From Actinoplanes sichuanensis (GTDB taxonomy: Bacteria; Actinomycetota; Actinomycetes; Mycobacteriales; Micromonosporaceae), in the NCBI RefSeq assembly GCF_033097365.1, contig NZ_AP028461.1, positions 1,984,001-2,048,000 of the forward strand: a stretch of DNA of 64,000 bases. Direction: 5' to 3'. Shown one piece after another: positions 44,471-53,315 of this stretch. Each line of letters begins with the position of its first letter. Within the stretch, counting starts at the first letter, position 1. The position numbers and the translations under genes were made by a program. Under the pieces are notes generated by a model. That model saw nothing but the letters and a program-made list of their open reading frames with translations, did no database searches and was not told the origin of the DNA.

Positions 44471-46624
44471 ATGTCGAAATACGACCGTGAAGCCGTACGC
44501 CGGGTGCTCGACCGGGCCGACGCCGAGGGCCGCAACGCGCTGACCGCACCGGAGGGGCGGCTGGTGGTCGAGGCCTACGGGATCGCCACCCCCGGCGAGG
44601 GACTGGCTGGCAGCGCCGACGAGGCGGTGGCCCTGGCCGAGAAGATCGGCCTCCCGGTGGTCCTGAAGATCGTCTCACCGGACATCCTGCACAAGACCGA
44701 AGCCGGCGGAGTCCTGGTCGGGCTCGGCTCGGCGACCGAGGTGGCCGCCGGCTACGACACGATCATCGCCAACGCGCAGGCGTACGACGCCGACGCGAGG
44801 ATCGTCGGGGTGCAGGTGCAGCAACAGCTCAGCACCGGCCACGAGGTGATCGTCGGCACCGTCACCGACCCGACATTCGGCAAGATCGTCGCCTTCGGAC
44901 TCGGCGGCGTCCTGGTCGAGGTGCTCAAGGACGTGACCTTCCGGCTCGCCCCGGCCGACCACGCCACCGCGCTGTCGATGATCGACGGCATCGCCTCGGC
45001 CGAGATCCTGCGCGGGGTCCGGGGTGCCGAACCGGCGAACCGGGAGATCCTGTCCGACCTCATCGTCCGGCTCTCCGACCTGGTCACCGACTTCCCCGAG
45101 CTGGCCGAGGTCGACCTCAACCCGGTGCTGGCCACCGCGGCCGGCGCGACCGCGGTGGACGTCCGGATCCTGGTCGACCCGAAGGCCGCCGAGCGGCCGC
45201 AGCAGTTCACCGACGAGGAGATCCTGGCGAGCATGAACCGGATCATGCGGCCCGCCTCGATCGCCGTGATCGGAGCGTCCGCCGAGGCCGGCAAGATCGG
45301 CAACTCGGTGATGAAGAACCTGGTCAACGGCGGCTACCAGGGCGAGATCTACCCGATCAACCCGAAGGCCGCCGAGATCCTGGACCGCAAGGCGTACCCG
45401 AGCATCTCCGACGTGCCCGGCCCGGTCGACGTCGCGATCTTCGCGATCCCGGCCAGGTTCGTACCGGCCGCGCTGGAGGAGGTCGGTGCCAAGGGCGTGG
45501 CCGGCGCCATCATGATCCCCTCCGGTTTCGGCGAGATCGGCAACCACGAGTTGCAGGCCGAGGTCCTCGGGATCGCCCGCCGGCACGGCGTCCGCATCCT
45601 CGGACCGAACATCTACGGCTACTACTACACCCCGGCGAGCATGTCCGCGACGTTCTGCACCCCGTACGACGTCAAGGGCGGCGTGGCGCTCTCCTCGCAG
45701 AGCGGCGGCATCGGCATGGCCATCCTCGGCTTCAGCCGGTCCGCGCAGATGGGGGTGTCCGCGATCGTCGGCGTCGGCAACAAGGCCGACATCGACGAGG
45801 ACGACCTGCTCACGTTCTTCGAGAGCGACCCCGATACCCGGCTCATCGCCATGCACCTGGAAGACCTCAAGGACGGCCGGTCGTTCGCCCGCGCCGCCAA
45901 ACGGGTCTCGGCCACCAAACCGGTGCTCGTGCTCAAGGCCGGTCGCACCGACCAGGGCGCCAAGGCCGCCAGCTCGCACACCGGCGCGCTGGCCGGCAAC
46001 GACAAGGTCTACGACGACATCCTGCGACAGAGCGGCGTGATCCGCGCGCCCGGTCTCAACGATCTGCTGGAGTACGCCCGCGGCATCCCGCTGCTGCCGA
46101 CCCCGCAGGGCGAGAACGTCGTCATCATCACCGGCGCCGGCGGCTCCGGAGTCCTGCTCTCCGATGCGTGCGTGGACAATCAGCTCACGCTGATGGAGAT
46201 CCCGGCCGACCTCGACGAGGCGTTCCGCAAGTTCATCCCGCCGTTCGGTGCCGCCGGCAACCCGATCGACATCACCGGCGGCGAACCGCCGTCGACCTAC
46301 CGCAACACCATCGCGCTCGGCCTGTCCGACCCGCGCATCCACTCGCTGATCCTCGGCTATTGGCACACCATCGTCACACCGCCGATGGTCTTCGCCGAGC
46401 TGGTCGTCGACGTCGTCGAGGAGTTCCGGGCCAAGGGCATCGACAAACCCGTGGTCGCCTCCCTCGCCGGCGACGTCGAGGTCGAGGCGGCCAGCGAACA
46501 CCTGTACCGGCACGGCATCGTGGCCTATCCGTACACCACGGAGAAGCCCGTCGCCGTGCTCGGCGCGAAATACCGGTGGGCACGCTCCGCCGGCCTGCTC
46601 GGCGGCCGATCGGACGACCGCTGA
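44471..46624 (+). CDS. NDP-forming acyl-CoA synthetase (ATP-grasp domain first)
   Basis: ATG at 44471 with AGGGAGA upstream; 717 aa. Residues about 10-240 are an ATP-grasp_5 domain (GLPVVLKIVSPDILHKTEAGGV, EVIVGTVTDPTFGKIVAFGLGG, EVDLNPVL), and 260-700 contain the CoA-binding and ligase domains (RPASIAVIGASAEAGKIGNSVMKNL, SGGIGMAIL, phospho-His loop ASSHTGALAG). The beta-then-alpha order is the reverse of the common acetate-CoA ligase layout. It may form oxalyl-CoA or formyl-CoA, or conserve formyl-CoA energy as ATP; sequence alone cannot tell. It is co-transcribed with frc. Confidence 0.88.
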   Translation: MSKYDREAVRRVLDRADAEGRNALTAPEGRLVVEAYGIATPGEGLAGSADEAVALAEKIGLPVVLKIVSPDILHKTEAGGVLVGLGSATEVAAGYDTIIANAQAYDADARIVGVQVQQQLSTGHEVIVGTVTDPTFGKIVAFGLGGVLVEVLKDVTFRLAPADHATALSMIDGIASAEILRGVRGAEPANREILSDLIVRLSDLVTDFPELAEVDLNPVLATAAGATAVDVRILVDPKAAERPQQFTDEEILASMNRIMRPASIAVIGASAEAGKIGNSVMKNLVNGGYQGEIYPINPKAAEILDRKAYPSISDVPGPVDVAIFAIPARFVPAALEEVGAKGVAGAIMIPSGFGEIGNHELQAEVLGIARRHGVRILGPNIYGYYYTPASMSATFCTPYDVKGGVALSSQSGGIGMAILGFSRSAQMGVSAIVGVGNKADIDEDDLLTFFESDPDTRLIAMHLEDLKDGRSFARAAKRVSATKPVLVLKAGRTDQGAKAASSHTGALAGNDKVYDDILRQSGVIRAPGLNDLLEYARGIPLLPTPQGENVVIITGAGGSGVLLSDACVDNQLTLMEIPADLDEAFRKFIPPFGAAGNPIDITGGEPPSTYRNTIALGLSDPRIHSLILGYWHTIVTPPMVFAELVVDVVEEFRAKGIDKPVVASLAGDVEVEAASEHLYRHGIVAYPYTTEKPVAVLGAKYRWARSAGLLGGRSDDR

Positions 46625-46712
46625 GCCGTGCACCGTTTCCTCTCACCCGGTAGTTGGAGGGGCCACTAGCGACACAGCGACCGCTCCGCGGCCAATCCCC
46701 AGGAGGTCCAAC

Positions 46713-48236
46713 ATGGAGGCTTCCAGTTCTCCCTCGCCCAACGAACCGACGAGTAGCACGGCACCACCGACCGCCACCGCCACCGCCACCGCACCGGACG
46801 AACGAGTATGGCGGGCGGGTCGGCTCGAACCGATGCCGATTCGGGAACTACCCAAGGCGCCGCCCTCGGTCCACCTGCTCGGCCCGACCGTGTTCCTCGT
46901 CGCGCTCGGCGTGGGCATGGGCGAGTCGTACATGTGGCCCCGCCTGGTCCTGATCTTCGGCCCGGAGATCAGGTGGCTGTTCCTGATCGGCGTCACCCTT
47001 CAGGCCTTCGTCATGCTGGAGATGGCCCGGTACGCGATGGCGACCGGAGAGAGCATCTTCTTCGGCGCCGCGCGGGTCTTCAAACCGCTCATGTGGTTCT
47101 TCTTCGTCACGGCGATCCTGGTCTACATCTGGCCGGGACACCTCTCCACCGGCGCCGCCGCCTTCGAACAGGTGACCGGCATACCATGGACCGTCACCGC
47201 CTGTGTCGGACTGATCCTGGTCGGTGTGCTGTTCAGCCTGGCCAAAGTGATCTACCCGCTGCTGGAGAGCCTGCTCGGTGTGCTGATCGGCCTGCTCGTG
47301 GTCAGCACCTCGATCGTCGCCTCACTGGTCGGCCGGTGGGCCGACGTCACCTCGACCCTCGGCGGCATGTTCCACTTCGGCTACCTGCCGGACGAGGCGA
47401 TGTCGGCGACCTGGTTCCCGGTCATCGTCGGCGCGATCGCCTTCGCCGGACCGTCCGGCATGCAGCAGATGTGGTACACGCTGCATCTGCGTGACTCCGG
47501 CGCGGGCATGGGTTCGCACATCCCGCAGATCCGCGGGTTGCGGCACGCCGACGAGCAGGAGGAGATGCCGTCGCGGGGCTTCATGTTCGACACCGCGAAC
47601 CCGGAGGAGATGAAGAAGTGGAAGGGCTGGCGGCGCTGGGTGACCTTCGACGCCCTCCTGCTCTTCTGGGGTGTCACCATGCTGGTCACGGTCTCCTTCA
47701 CGGTGCTGGCCCAGACCGCCGTACGGGTCAACCCGAACGTCGGTGACCTGATCCGCGACGGCGACCGCGAGGTGGCGCTGACCGCCATGGCCGACGCCTT
47801 CGCCTCGGCGGGCGCGCCGGTACTGCACGGCGTGTTCCTCGGCTTCATCGCACTGATCGGGCTCAACGCCACGCTCGGCCTGTTCGACTCGTTCTCCCGC
47901 GGTCAGGCCGACATGACCTACCACTTCGTCCCCGGCGCCAAGCGGTTCAGCATGTCCAAGCTGTACGCCGGCTTCCTCTGGGGCGTCATCACGTTCGGCA
48001 TCCTGATCCTGAACTTCGGCCCCGCCGACGGTCCGGGCGCCATCCTCGACGTGTTGGCCTTCCTGTCCACCTTCGCGATGGGCGCTTACTGCGTCGTACT
48101 GCTGCTGGTCAACAACCGGATGCTGCCCAAGCCGATCCGTCCCGGCATCGTGCAGAACGTCGTGATCGGGTTCGGTGCGGTGTTCTACCTGGGCATGCTG
48201 ATCTACAGCCTGGTGCGGTTCGGCGTGGTCATCTGA
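46713..48236 (+). CDS. Nramp-like membrane transporter
   Basis: ATG at 46713 with AGGAGG upstream; 507 aa. The N-terminal ~30 residues are Ser/Thr/Ala/Pro-rich; about 11 transmembrane helices follow. GVGMGESYMWPRLVL, the hydrophobic helices and FAGPSGMQQMWYTLHLRD recall the Nramp/divalent-metal-ion family, but the canonical DPGN motif is missing. It lies between the acyl-CoA synthetase and two further membrane genes in the frc operon. Oxalate, formate or metal-oxalate import is possible; the substrate is unproven. Confidence 0.8.
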   Translation: MEASSSPSPNEPTSSTAPPTATATATAPDERVWRAGRLEPMPIRELPKAPPSVHLLGPTVFLVALGVGMGESYMWPRLVLIFGPEIRWLFLIGVTLQAFVMLEMARYAMATGESIFFGAARVFKPLMWFFFVTAILVYIWPGHLSTGAAAFEQVTGIPWTVTACVGLILVGVLFSLAKVIYPLLESLLGVLIGLLVVSTSIVASLVGRWADVTSTLGGMFHFGYLPDEAMSATWFPVIVGAIAFAGPSGMQQMWYTLHLRDSGAGMGSHIPQIRGLRHADEQEEMPSRGFMFDTANPEEMKKWKGWRRWVTFDALLLFWGVTMLVTVSFTVLAQTAVRVNPNVGDLIRDGDREVALTAMADAFASAGAPVLHGVFLGFIALIGLNATLGLFDSFSRGQADMTYHFVPGAKRFSMSKLYAGFLWGVITFGILILNFGPADGPGAILDVLAFLSTFAMGAYCVVLLLVNNRMLPKPIRPGIVQNVVIGFGAVFYLGMLIYSLVRFGVVI

Positions 48237-48787
48237 TGACCGGGGCGAACATGCGTCACCTCGGTCAGCTCGCACTGCCCGGCGCCGGCATCGGCGCGCT
48301 GGCCGGGATCGCCGCCGTCGGACTGGCCCTGATCTCGGGCCAGCCCGTCGGTTGGGCGCTGGCCACCGGTCTGGCGCTCGGACTCCCGCTGGCGCTGCTC
48401 GGCGGCGGCTTCGGGTTGCTGCTGGCGGCCGGGGTCATCGCACCCGGGGTGTTCGCCCCGACCGCGTTGTACTGGCTCCTCGGGTTCCCCGTCGCCCGGC
48501 TCACGCATGAGGTGCTGGTCGGCCTGCTCCTGGTCGGTCGGCCCACCCTGCCGCCGGACATGCTCGGCTTCCTCGCCTACCAGGCGATCGTGAGCCTCGG
48601 CTTCGCGATCGGTTTCAGCTGGCTGCACGAGCGGGTGGCGCCGGGCTGGCTGCGCCGGATCCGGCACGGCAACCCGAAGGCCGAGCGCCTGTACCTGTTC
48701 TACCTGCGGCACGCCGAAGCCCAGTGGAAGGCACGCGAGAGCCGCCGCCGGTCCCGGGCCGCCGCCCGATCCAAGGGAGCCTCATGA
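48236..48787 (+). CDS. membrane protein of unknown function in the frc operon
   Basis: ATG at 48236 overlaps the transporter stop (TGATG); 183 aa. Four hydrophobic helices (about 8-35, 42-75, 80-105, 115-135) are followed by an Arg/Lys-rich cytoplasmic tail (AEAQWKARESRRRSRAAARSK). It overlaps terC by ATGA. No family recognised. The tight coupling on both sides suggests a partner of the Nramp-like protein or TerC. Confidence 0.75.
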   Translation: MTGANMRHLGQLALPGAGIGALAGIAAVGLALISGQPVGWALATGLALGLPLALLGGGFGLLLAAGVIAPGVFAPTALYWLLGFPVARLTHEVLVGLLLVGRPTLPPDMLGFLAYQAIVSLGFAIGFSWLHERVAPGWLRRIRHGNPKAERLYLFYLRHAEAQWKARESRRRSRAAARSKGAS

Positions 48788-49740
48788 ATCTACCGCTCTG
48801 GGTATGGGCCGTGACGATCATCGGGTTCGCCGTCATGATCGCCTTCGACTTCTACCTGGTCGCCCGGAACCCGCGGGAGCCGTCCTTCCGGGAGTGCGTC
48901 GCCTGGGTGAGCTTCTACGTGCTGGCGGCGGTCGCCTTCGGGTTCCTGCTCATCGGGACCTACGGGGCCGGATACGGGGGGCAGTTCTTCGCCGGCTGGC
49001 TCACCGAGTACTCGCTCAGCGTCGACAACCTGTTCGTCTTCATCATCATCATGAGCCGGTTCGCGGTACCGGTGAAGTACCGACAGAAGGTGCTGCTCAT
49101 CGGCATCGTGCTGGCGCTGCTGATGCGCGGGATCTTCATCGCCGCCGGCGCCTCGGCGGTCGCCCGGTTCGACTGGCTGTTCTATCTGTTCGGCGCGTTC
49201 CTGATCTACACCGCGGTGAAACTGGTCGGGCCGCAGCAGGAGGACGAGTTCTCGGAGAACTTCGCCCTCCGTACGGCGAAGCGGATCCTGCCGACCACCG
49301 AGTCCTACCGGGGCGCCTCGATGCTGGTCCGGGTGGACGGCCGGCGGATGGTCACGCCGATGCTGATCGTGATGGTGGCGATCGGCACCACCGACCTGCT
49401 CTTCGCGCTCGACTCGATCCCGGCGATCTTCGGGCTGACCCAGGAGCCGTATCTGGTGTTCACCGCGAACACCTTCGCGCTGATGGGCCTGCGGCAGCTC
49501 TACTTCCTGCTCGGCGGGCTGTTGGATCGGCTGGTCTACCTCAGCAAGGGCCTGGCTTTCATCCTGGCCTTCATCGGCGTGAAGCTGATGCTGGAGGCGG
49601 CGCATCACGACGGGGTGTCGTGGGCGCCGGCGGTGCCGATCACCGTCTCGCTCGGCGTGATCGTCGGCACGCTGATCATCACCACCGTCGCCAGCCTGCT
49701 GAAATCCCGCAGGGTGGAGAAGGAGGAGCAGCCGGCGTGA
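48784..49740 (+). CDS. TerC-family integral membrane protein
   Basis: ATG at 48784, overlapping the previous stop; 318 aa. TerC/Alx signature: EYSLSVDNLFVFIIIMSRFAVP, LLIGIVLALLMRGIFI, a second copy of the acidic motif, TTDLLFALDSIPAIFGLTQEPYLVFTANTFALMGLRQLYFLL. Family members export manganese or calcium, or protect exported metalloenzymes. Here it may remove metal cations that enter with oxalate. Last gene of the frc operon. Confidence 0.92.
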   Translation: MNLPLWVWAVTIIGFAVMIAFDFYLVARNPREPSFRECVAWVSFYVLAAVAFGFLLIGTYGAGYGGQFFAGWLTEYSLSVDNLFVFIIIMSRFAVPVKYRQKVLLIGIVLALLMRGIFIAAGASAVARFDWLFYLFGAFLIYTAVKLVGPQQEDEFSENFALRTAKRILPTTESYRGASMLVRVDGRRMVTPMLIVMVAIGTTDLLFALDSIPAIFGLTQEPYLVFTANTFALMGLRQLYFLLGGLLDRLVYLSKGLAFILAFIGVKLMLEAAHHDGVSWAPAVPITVSLGVIVGTLIITTVASLLKSRRVEKEEQPA

Positions 49741-49743
49741 TCG

Positions 49744-49953
49744 TCAGGCGTTGATCAGACCCTCCTCCGGGGCGGAGCCGCTGAGGAAACGCGCGATCTC
49801 CTCGTCGCTGGGCCGGGCGGCCCGCCGCTGGTTCTCCAGGGCGGCCGCCAGGCCCAGCCCGAGGGTGCGGCCGTCGGCGGGGGAGCCGGACGGCAGCGCC
49901 AGCCGGTCGGTGAGGCGGTTCAGGGTACGTGTGAACTTCCGCCACGTGGTCAT
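49744..49953 (-). CDS. small protein of unknown function
   Basis: ATG at 49953 with AGGAG 11 bp upstream; 69 aa. The start TTWRKFTRTLNRLTDRLALPSG is basic and amphipathic; the C-terminal half ENQRRAARPSDEEIARFLSGSAPEEG is acidic. No signal peptide or membrane helix is seen. It reads toward terC and away from oxc, sharing the oxc promoter region with its GntR-type half-sites. It may be a small regulator or subunit of the oxalate system. Function unknown. Confidence 0.6.
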   Translation of the reverse strand: MTTWRKFTRTLNRLTDRLALPSGSPADGRTLGLGLAAALENQRRAARPSDEEIARFLSGSAPEEGLINA

Positions 49954-49996
49954 GACTACATCACTCCTGCTTGTCGGTCGTGCCTGAGAGGCAACT

Positions 49997-50022
49997 CCAG
50001 CATACAGGCTTCGGTATACAAT
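49997..50022. promoter_or_regulatory. spaced GntR half-sites before the small protein gene (site F)
   Basis: GCATAC (50000-50005) and GTATACAAT (50014-50022) are the two half-sites of the island motif, here 8 bp apart instead of 1 bp. The same 8-bp spacing occurs at the gntR promoter. It is 44 bp or more upstream of the small ORF start (49953). Confidence 0.5.
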
Positions 50023-50054
50023 AAACGATCTAGTGACCAAAGCCACCGCGCCCC

Positions 50055-50113
50055 CTAGACACCCCGCCGTGCCATGGTCCACGATTGGTGTCTACCCCAT
50101 ACGGTATGCAATC
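50055..50113. promoter_or_regulatory. conserved promoter block with GntR-type operator upstream of oxc (site B2)
   Basis: The operator ACCCCATAC-G-GTATGCAAT at 50094-50112 is identical to site B, and the upstream part (ctagacacc...ccacgat) also matches that block. It lies 77 bp before the oxc start. Confidence 0.85.
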
Positions 50114-50189
50114 GCAGGTGTCGAGGAGGGCGCGGTGCGTCGCCACCTGACCGCATGCCGAAGTAGCGCGACCATGGAGGGCTCGGATC

Positions 50190-51926
50190 ATGACCATCGC
50201 ATCACTCCGGGAAACAGAGGCCGGCGACACCGTCGGCGCGCAGAGACTCACCGACGGAATCCATCTGGTCGTCGACGCGCTCAAGCTCAACGAGGTCGAG
50301 GCCGTCTACGGGGTCGTCGGCATCCCGATCACCGACCTGGCCCGCCTGGCACAGGCGTCCGGCATCCGCTACATCGGTTTCCGGCACGAGAGCGCCGCCG
50401 GGCACGCCGCCGCGGCGGCCGGCTTCCTGACCCGCAAACCGGGCATCTGCCTGACCGTGTCCGCGCCGGGCTTCCTCAACGGACTCGTCGCGCTGGCCAA
50501 CGCCACCGTCAACTGCTTCCCGATGGTGCAGATCTCCGGCTCCAGCGAGCGGCACCTGGTCGACCTCCAACGCGGCGACTACGAGGAGATGGACCAGCTG
50601 GCCGCGGCCCGACAGTTCGCCAAGGCCGCGTACCGGGTACATCGGGCCGAGGACATCGGCCGTGGCGTGGCCCGCGCGATCCGGACCGCGGTGTCCGGCC
50701 GACCCGGCGGGGTCTACCTGGACATCCCGGCCGCGGTCCTCGGTGAGGTCATCGACGCCGGCCTGGGCGCGGCGTCACTGTGGCGGGTGGTCGACCCGGC
50801 GCCACGGCAGGTGCCCGAGCCGGCCGCCCTGGACCGGGCGATCGAGCTGCTCGCGAGCGCTCAGCGGCCGCTCGTCGTGCTCGGCAAGGGCGCCGCGTAC
50901 GCCCAGGCCGACGACCAGATCCGCGAGTTCGTCGAGCGCACCGGCATCCCGTACCTGCCGATGTCGATGGCGAAGGGCCTGCTGCCCGACGACCACCCGC
51001 AGTCGGTGGCCAGCACCCGGTCGCTGGCCCTGCGCCGGGCCGACGTGGTGATGCTGGTCGGCGCCCGGCTGAACTGGCTGCTCGGCCACGGCGACGCCCC
51101 GCAGTGGAACCCGGACGTCAAGTTCATCCAGGTCGACATCGCCAGCACCGAGCTGGACAGCAACCAACCCATCGCGGCGCCGCTGGTCGGCGACGTCGGC
51201 TCGGTGCTGGCGGCCCTGAGCGAGCGGACCGGACCGGGCCGGATCACGGTGCCGGCCCCGTGGCGTGACGAACTCGCGGCGCGCTCCGCGGACAACGTCG
51301 CCAAGATGTCCAAGCGCCTGGCCGCCGCCGAGACCGCACACCCGATGAAGTTCCTCGGCGCGCTGCAGGCCATCCGCGACGTCCTGCGCGACAACCCCCG
51401 GGCGTACCTGGTCAACGAGGGTGCGAACGCACTGGACCTGGCCCGCAACACGATCGGGATGCAGGTGCCCCGGCACCGGCTGGACAGCGGCACCTGGGGC
51501 GTGATGGGCATCGGCCTCGGGTTCGCGATCGCCGCCGCGGTGGAGAGCGGCGACCCGGTGGTGGCCATCGAGGGCGACAGCGCGTTCGGGTTCAGCGGCA
51601 TGGAACTGGAGACGATCTGCCGCTACGACCTGCCGATCGTCACCGTCGTGCTGAACAACAGCGGCGTCTACCGCGGCGACGCGGCGGCCTCCGAGTCGGG
51701 CGATCCGGCACCGACCGCCCTGCAGGCCCGGCACGACCTGATGATCGCCGCGTTCGGCGGCCGGGGCTACCGGGCGACCACCCCCGACGAGGTCACCACG
51801 GCCCTCCGGGAGGCGCTGGCGCTCGGTAAGCCCGCGCTCATCGACTGTGTCATCGACCCCGCCGACGGCACCGAGAGCGGCAACATCGCGCACCTCAACC
51901 CGAAGGGGATCACCGTCCAGCGGTGA
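50190..51926 (+). CDS. oxc: oxalyl-CoA decarboxylase
   Basis: ATG at 50190 with GGAGGG upstream; 578 aa, close to O. formigenes Oxc (568). ThDP-dependent enzyme with catalytic Glu67 (RHESAAGHAA), the ThDP-Mg motif GDSAFGFSGMELETICRYDLPI and the Oxc-type active-site loop NNSGVYRGD. The motif GDSAFG rather than GDGxxx is typical of Oxc. It converts oxalyl-CoA to formyl-CoA and CO2. Formyl-CoA is then used by Frc. Flanked by the oxc operator and an insertion element. Confidence 0.96.
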   Translation: MTIASLRETEAGDTVGAQRLTDGIHLVVDALKLNEVEAVYGVVGIPITDLARLAQASGIRYIGFRHESAAGHAAAAAGFLTRKPGICLTVSAPGFLNGLVALANATVNCFPMVQISGSSERHLVDLQRGDYEEMDQLAAARQFAKAAYRVHRAEDIGRGVARAIRTAVSGRPGGVYLDIPAAVLGEVIDAGLGAASLWRVVDPAPRQVPEPAALDRAIELLASAQRPLVVLGKGAAYAQADDQIREFVERTGIPYLPMSMAKGLLPDDHPQSVASTRSLALRRADVVMLVGARLNWLLGHGDAPQWNPDVKFIQVDIASTELDSNQPIAAPLVGDVGSVLAALSERTGPGRITVPAPWRDELAARSADNVAKMSKRLAAAETAHPMKFLGALQAIRDVLRDNPRAYLVNEGANALDLARNTIGMQVPRHRLDSGTWGVMGIGLGFAIAAAVESGDPVVAIEGDSAFGFSGMELETICRYDLPIVTVVLNNSGVYRGDAAASESGDPAPTALQARHDLMIAAFGGRGYRATTPDEVTTALREALALGKPALIDCVIDPADGTESGNIAHLNPKGITVQR

Positions 51927-52013
51927 GATCGACACCAGCCGGGCGGCCCGCCAGCGCGGGCCGCCCGGCTGATCGGCATCGGTGGCTGGCCCGCTACTCG
52001 GGCAATCGTACGG

Positions 52014-53205
52014 ATGTTCTATCCTTTGTGGGTGGCTGAGGGCGCGGATCGCGGGTACAGATACCGCTTCTACCCCACCCTGGCCCAGGCCGAGCTGTTG
52101 ACGAAGACGTTTGGGTGTGTGCGGCTGGTCTACAACTTGGGGTTGCAGGCCCGCCGTGACGCCTGGCAGCAGCGGCAGGAGACATTCAGCTACGCGGTGA
52201 CGTCGGCGCTGCTGACCGCCTGGAAGAAGACCGCCGAGTTTGAGTTCCTGAACGAGGTGTCATCTGTGCCGTTACAGCAGACACTGCGACACCTCGACAG
52301 CGCCTACCAGCAGTTCTTCGCCGGTCAGACGCGGCTTCCACGATTGAAGTCGAAGAAGAAGTCGCGGCGGTCAGCGGAGTTCACCAGCAGTGCCTTCACC
52401 TACCGCGACGGTGAGTTGCGGCTGGCGAAGTTGATGGACACGCCGTTGGCGGTGGTCTGGTCGCGGCCGCTGCCCGACGGCGCGGTGCCGTCGAAAGTGA
52501 CGGTGTCGCAGGACCGGGCGGGCCGCTGGTTCGTGTCTCTGAAGGTTGAGCGGCCCGTTCCGGTCGCTGTGGTCACCAGTCGGATAGTTGGGATCGACGC
52601 CGGGCTGAACCGGCTGCTGACGTTCGCAGACGGCGAGCCGGTGGACAACCCGCGGCACGAACGCCGGGAGCGCGCCGCCCTGGCACGGGCGCAGCGGGAG
52701 TTGGCGCGGAAGGAGCAGGGGTTCCCGGAATCGGGAGAAGGCGCGGATCAAGGTGGCGCGGGTGCATGCCCGGGTCGCTGACCGGCGCCGGGATGTGTGG
52801 CATCAGGTGACGACTCGGCTCGTGCGCGATAATCAAGTGCTCGTGATCGAGGACCTCGCCGTGAACAACATGCTCAAGAATCACAGCTTGGCGCGGGCGA
52901 TCAGTGACGCTTCCTGGCGGATGTTCCGCACCCTGCTCGAATACAAAGCGCGGGAGTATGGGCGGACGCTGGTCGCGGTGCCGCGCTGGTATCCGTCGAC
53001 CCGGTTGTGTTCGGTGTGTGGGGTGCGGGCGGAGAAGATGGATCTGTCGGTGCGGGCGTGGACCTGTGCCGGCTGTGACACGAGGCATGATCGGGACGTG
53101 AATGCGGCCCGGAACATTCTGGCCGCCGGGCTGGCGGTGACGGCCTGTGGAGCTGACAGAGGACCTCAACGGGGAACCACTTCCCGGGCGGGCAGCCGGC
53201 GATGA
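52014..53205 (+). pseudogene. tnpB: TnpB (RuvC-like, RNA-guided nuclease family), frameshifted
   Basis: Two overlapping frames: 52014-52781 and 52753-53205. Part one holds the wedge-like N-terminus (YRYRFYPTLAQAELLTKTFGCVRLVYNLGLQ) and RuvC-I Asp (GIDAGLNRLLTF); part two has RuvC-II Glu (VIEDLAVNNML), the zinc ribbon (CSVCG, CAGC) and RuvC-III Asp (DRDVNAARNIL). An extra T in ggggttccc near 52721-52723 breaks the frame. Without it the junction would read EQGSRNREKARIKVARVHARVADRR, the normal TnpB arrangement. The nuclease is probably inactive unless this is a sequencing error. Start could also be GTG at 52032. Confidence 0.85.
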
Positions 53206-53275
53206 AACAGGAAGCACTCTGGGGTGACCCAGTGGAATCCCCGTCCCTTCAGGGGGGAGAGGCCAAGAACAAGAA
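53150..53275 (+). ncRNA. probable omega (right-end) RNA of the tnpB element
   Basis: The sequence after tnpB, with tggaatccccgtccc, a TTCA loop and a run of G at 53233-53258, is the conserved hairpin at the right end of IS1341-type elements in actinobacteria. In the family, the RNA overlapping the tnpB 3' end and this hairpin is the TnpB guide scaffold. Boundaries are approximate. Confidence 0.55.
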
Positions 53276-53315
53276 GTCGATCTCCGTGTGGGGGCGGTCG
53301 TATCGGCAGCGCCCG

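Larger units (their letters stand above)
51990..53275 (+). mobile_element. IS1341-type (IS200/IS605 group) element carrying only tnpB
   Basis: A tnpB gene followed by the characteristic right-end hairpin, with no tnpA (Y1 transposase). It lies between oxc and gntR, so it inserted into the oxalate island. The exact left end cannot be placed, because no target-site duplication is expected in this group. Mobilisation would need a TnpA in trans. Confidence 0.7.

Noticed and set aside
44675..46633. 652-residue reading frame on the minus strand
   Set aside because: It is antisense to the NDP-forming acyl-CoA synthetase, with a composition rich in Arg, Gly, Asp and His; a GC-rich shadow frame.
50190..51926. 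Acetolactate synthase
   Set aside because: The ThDP motif GDSAFGFSG and the neighbouring frc favour oxalyl-CoA decarboxylase.
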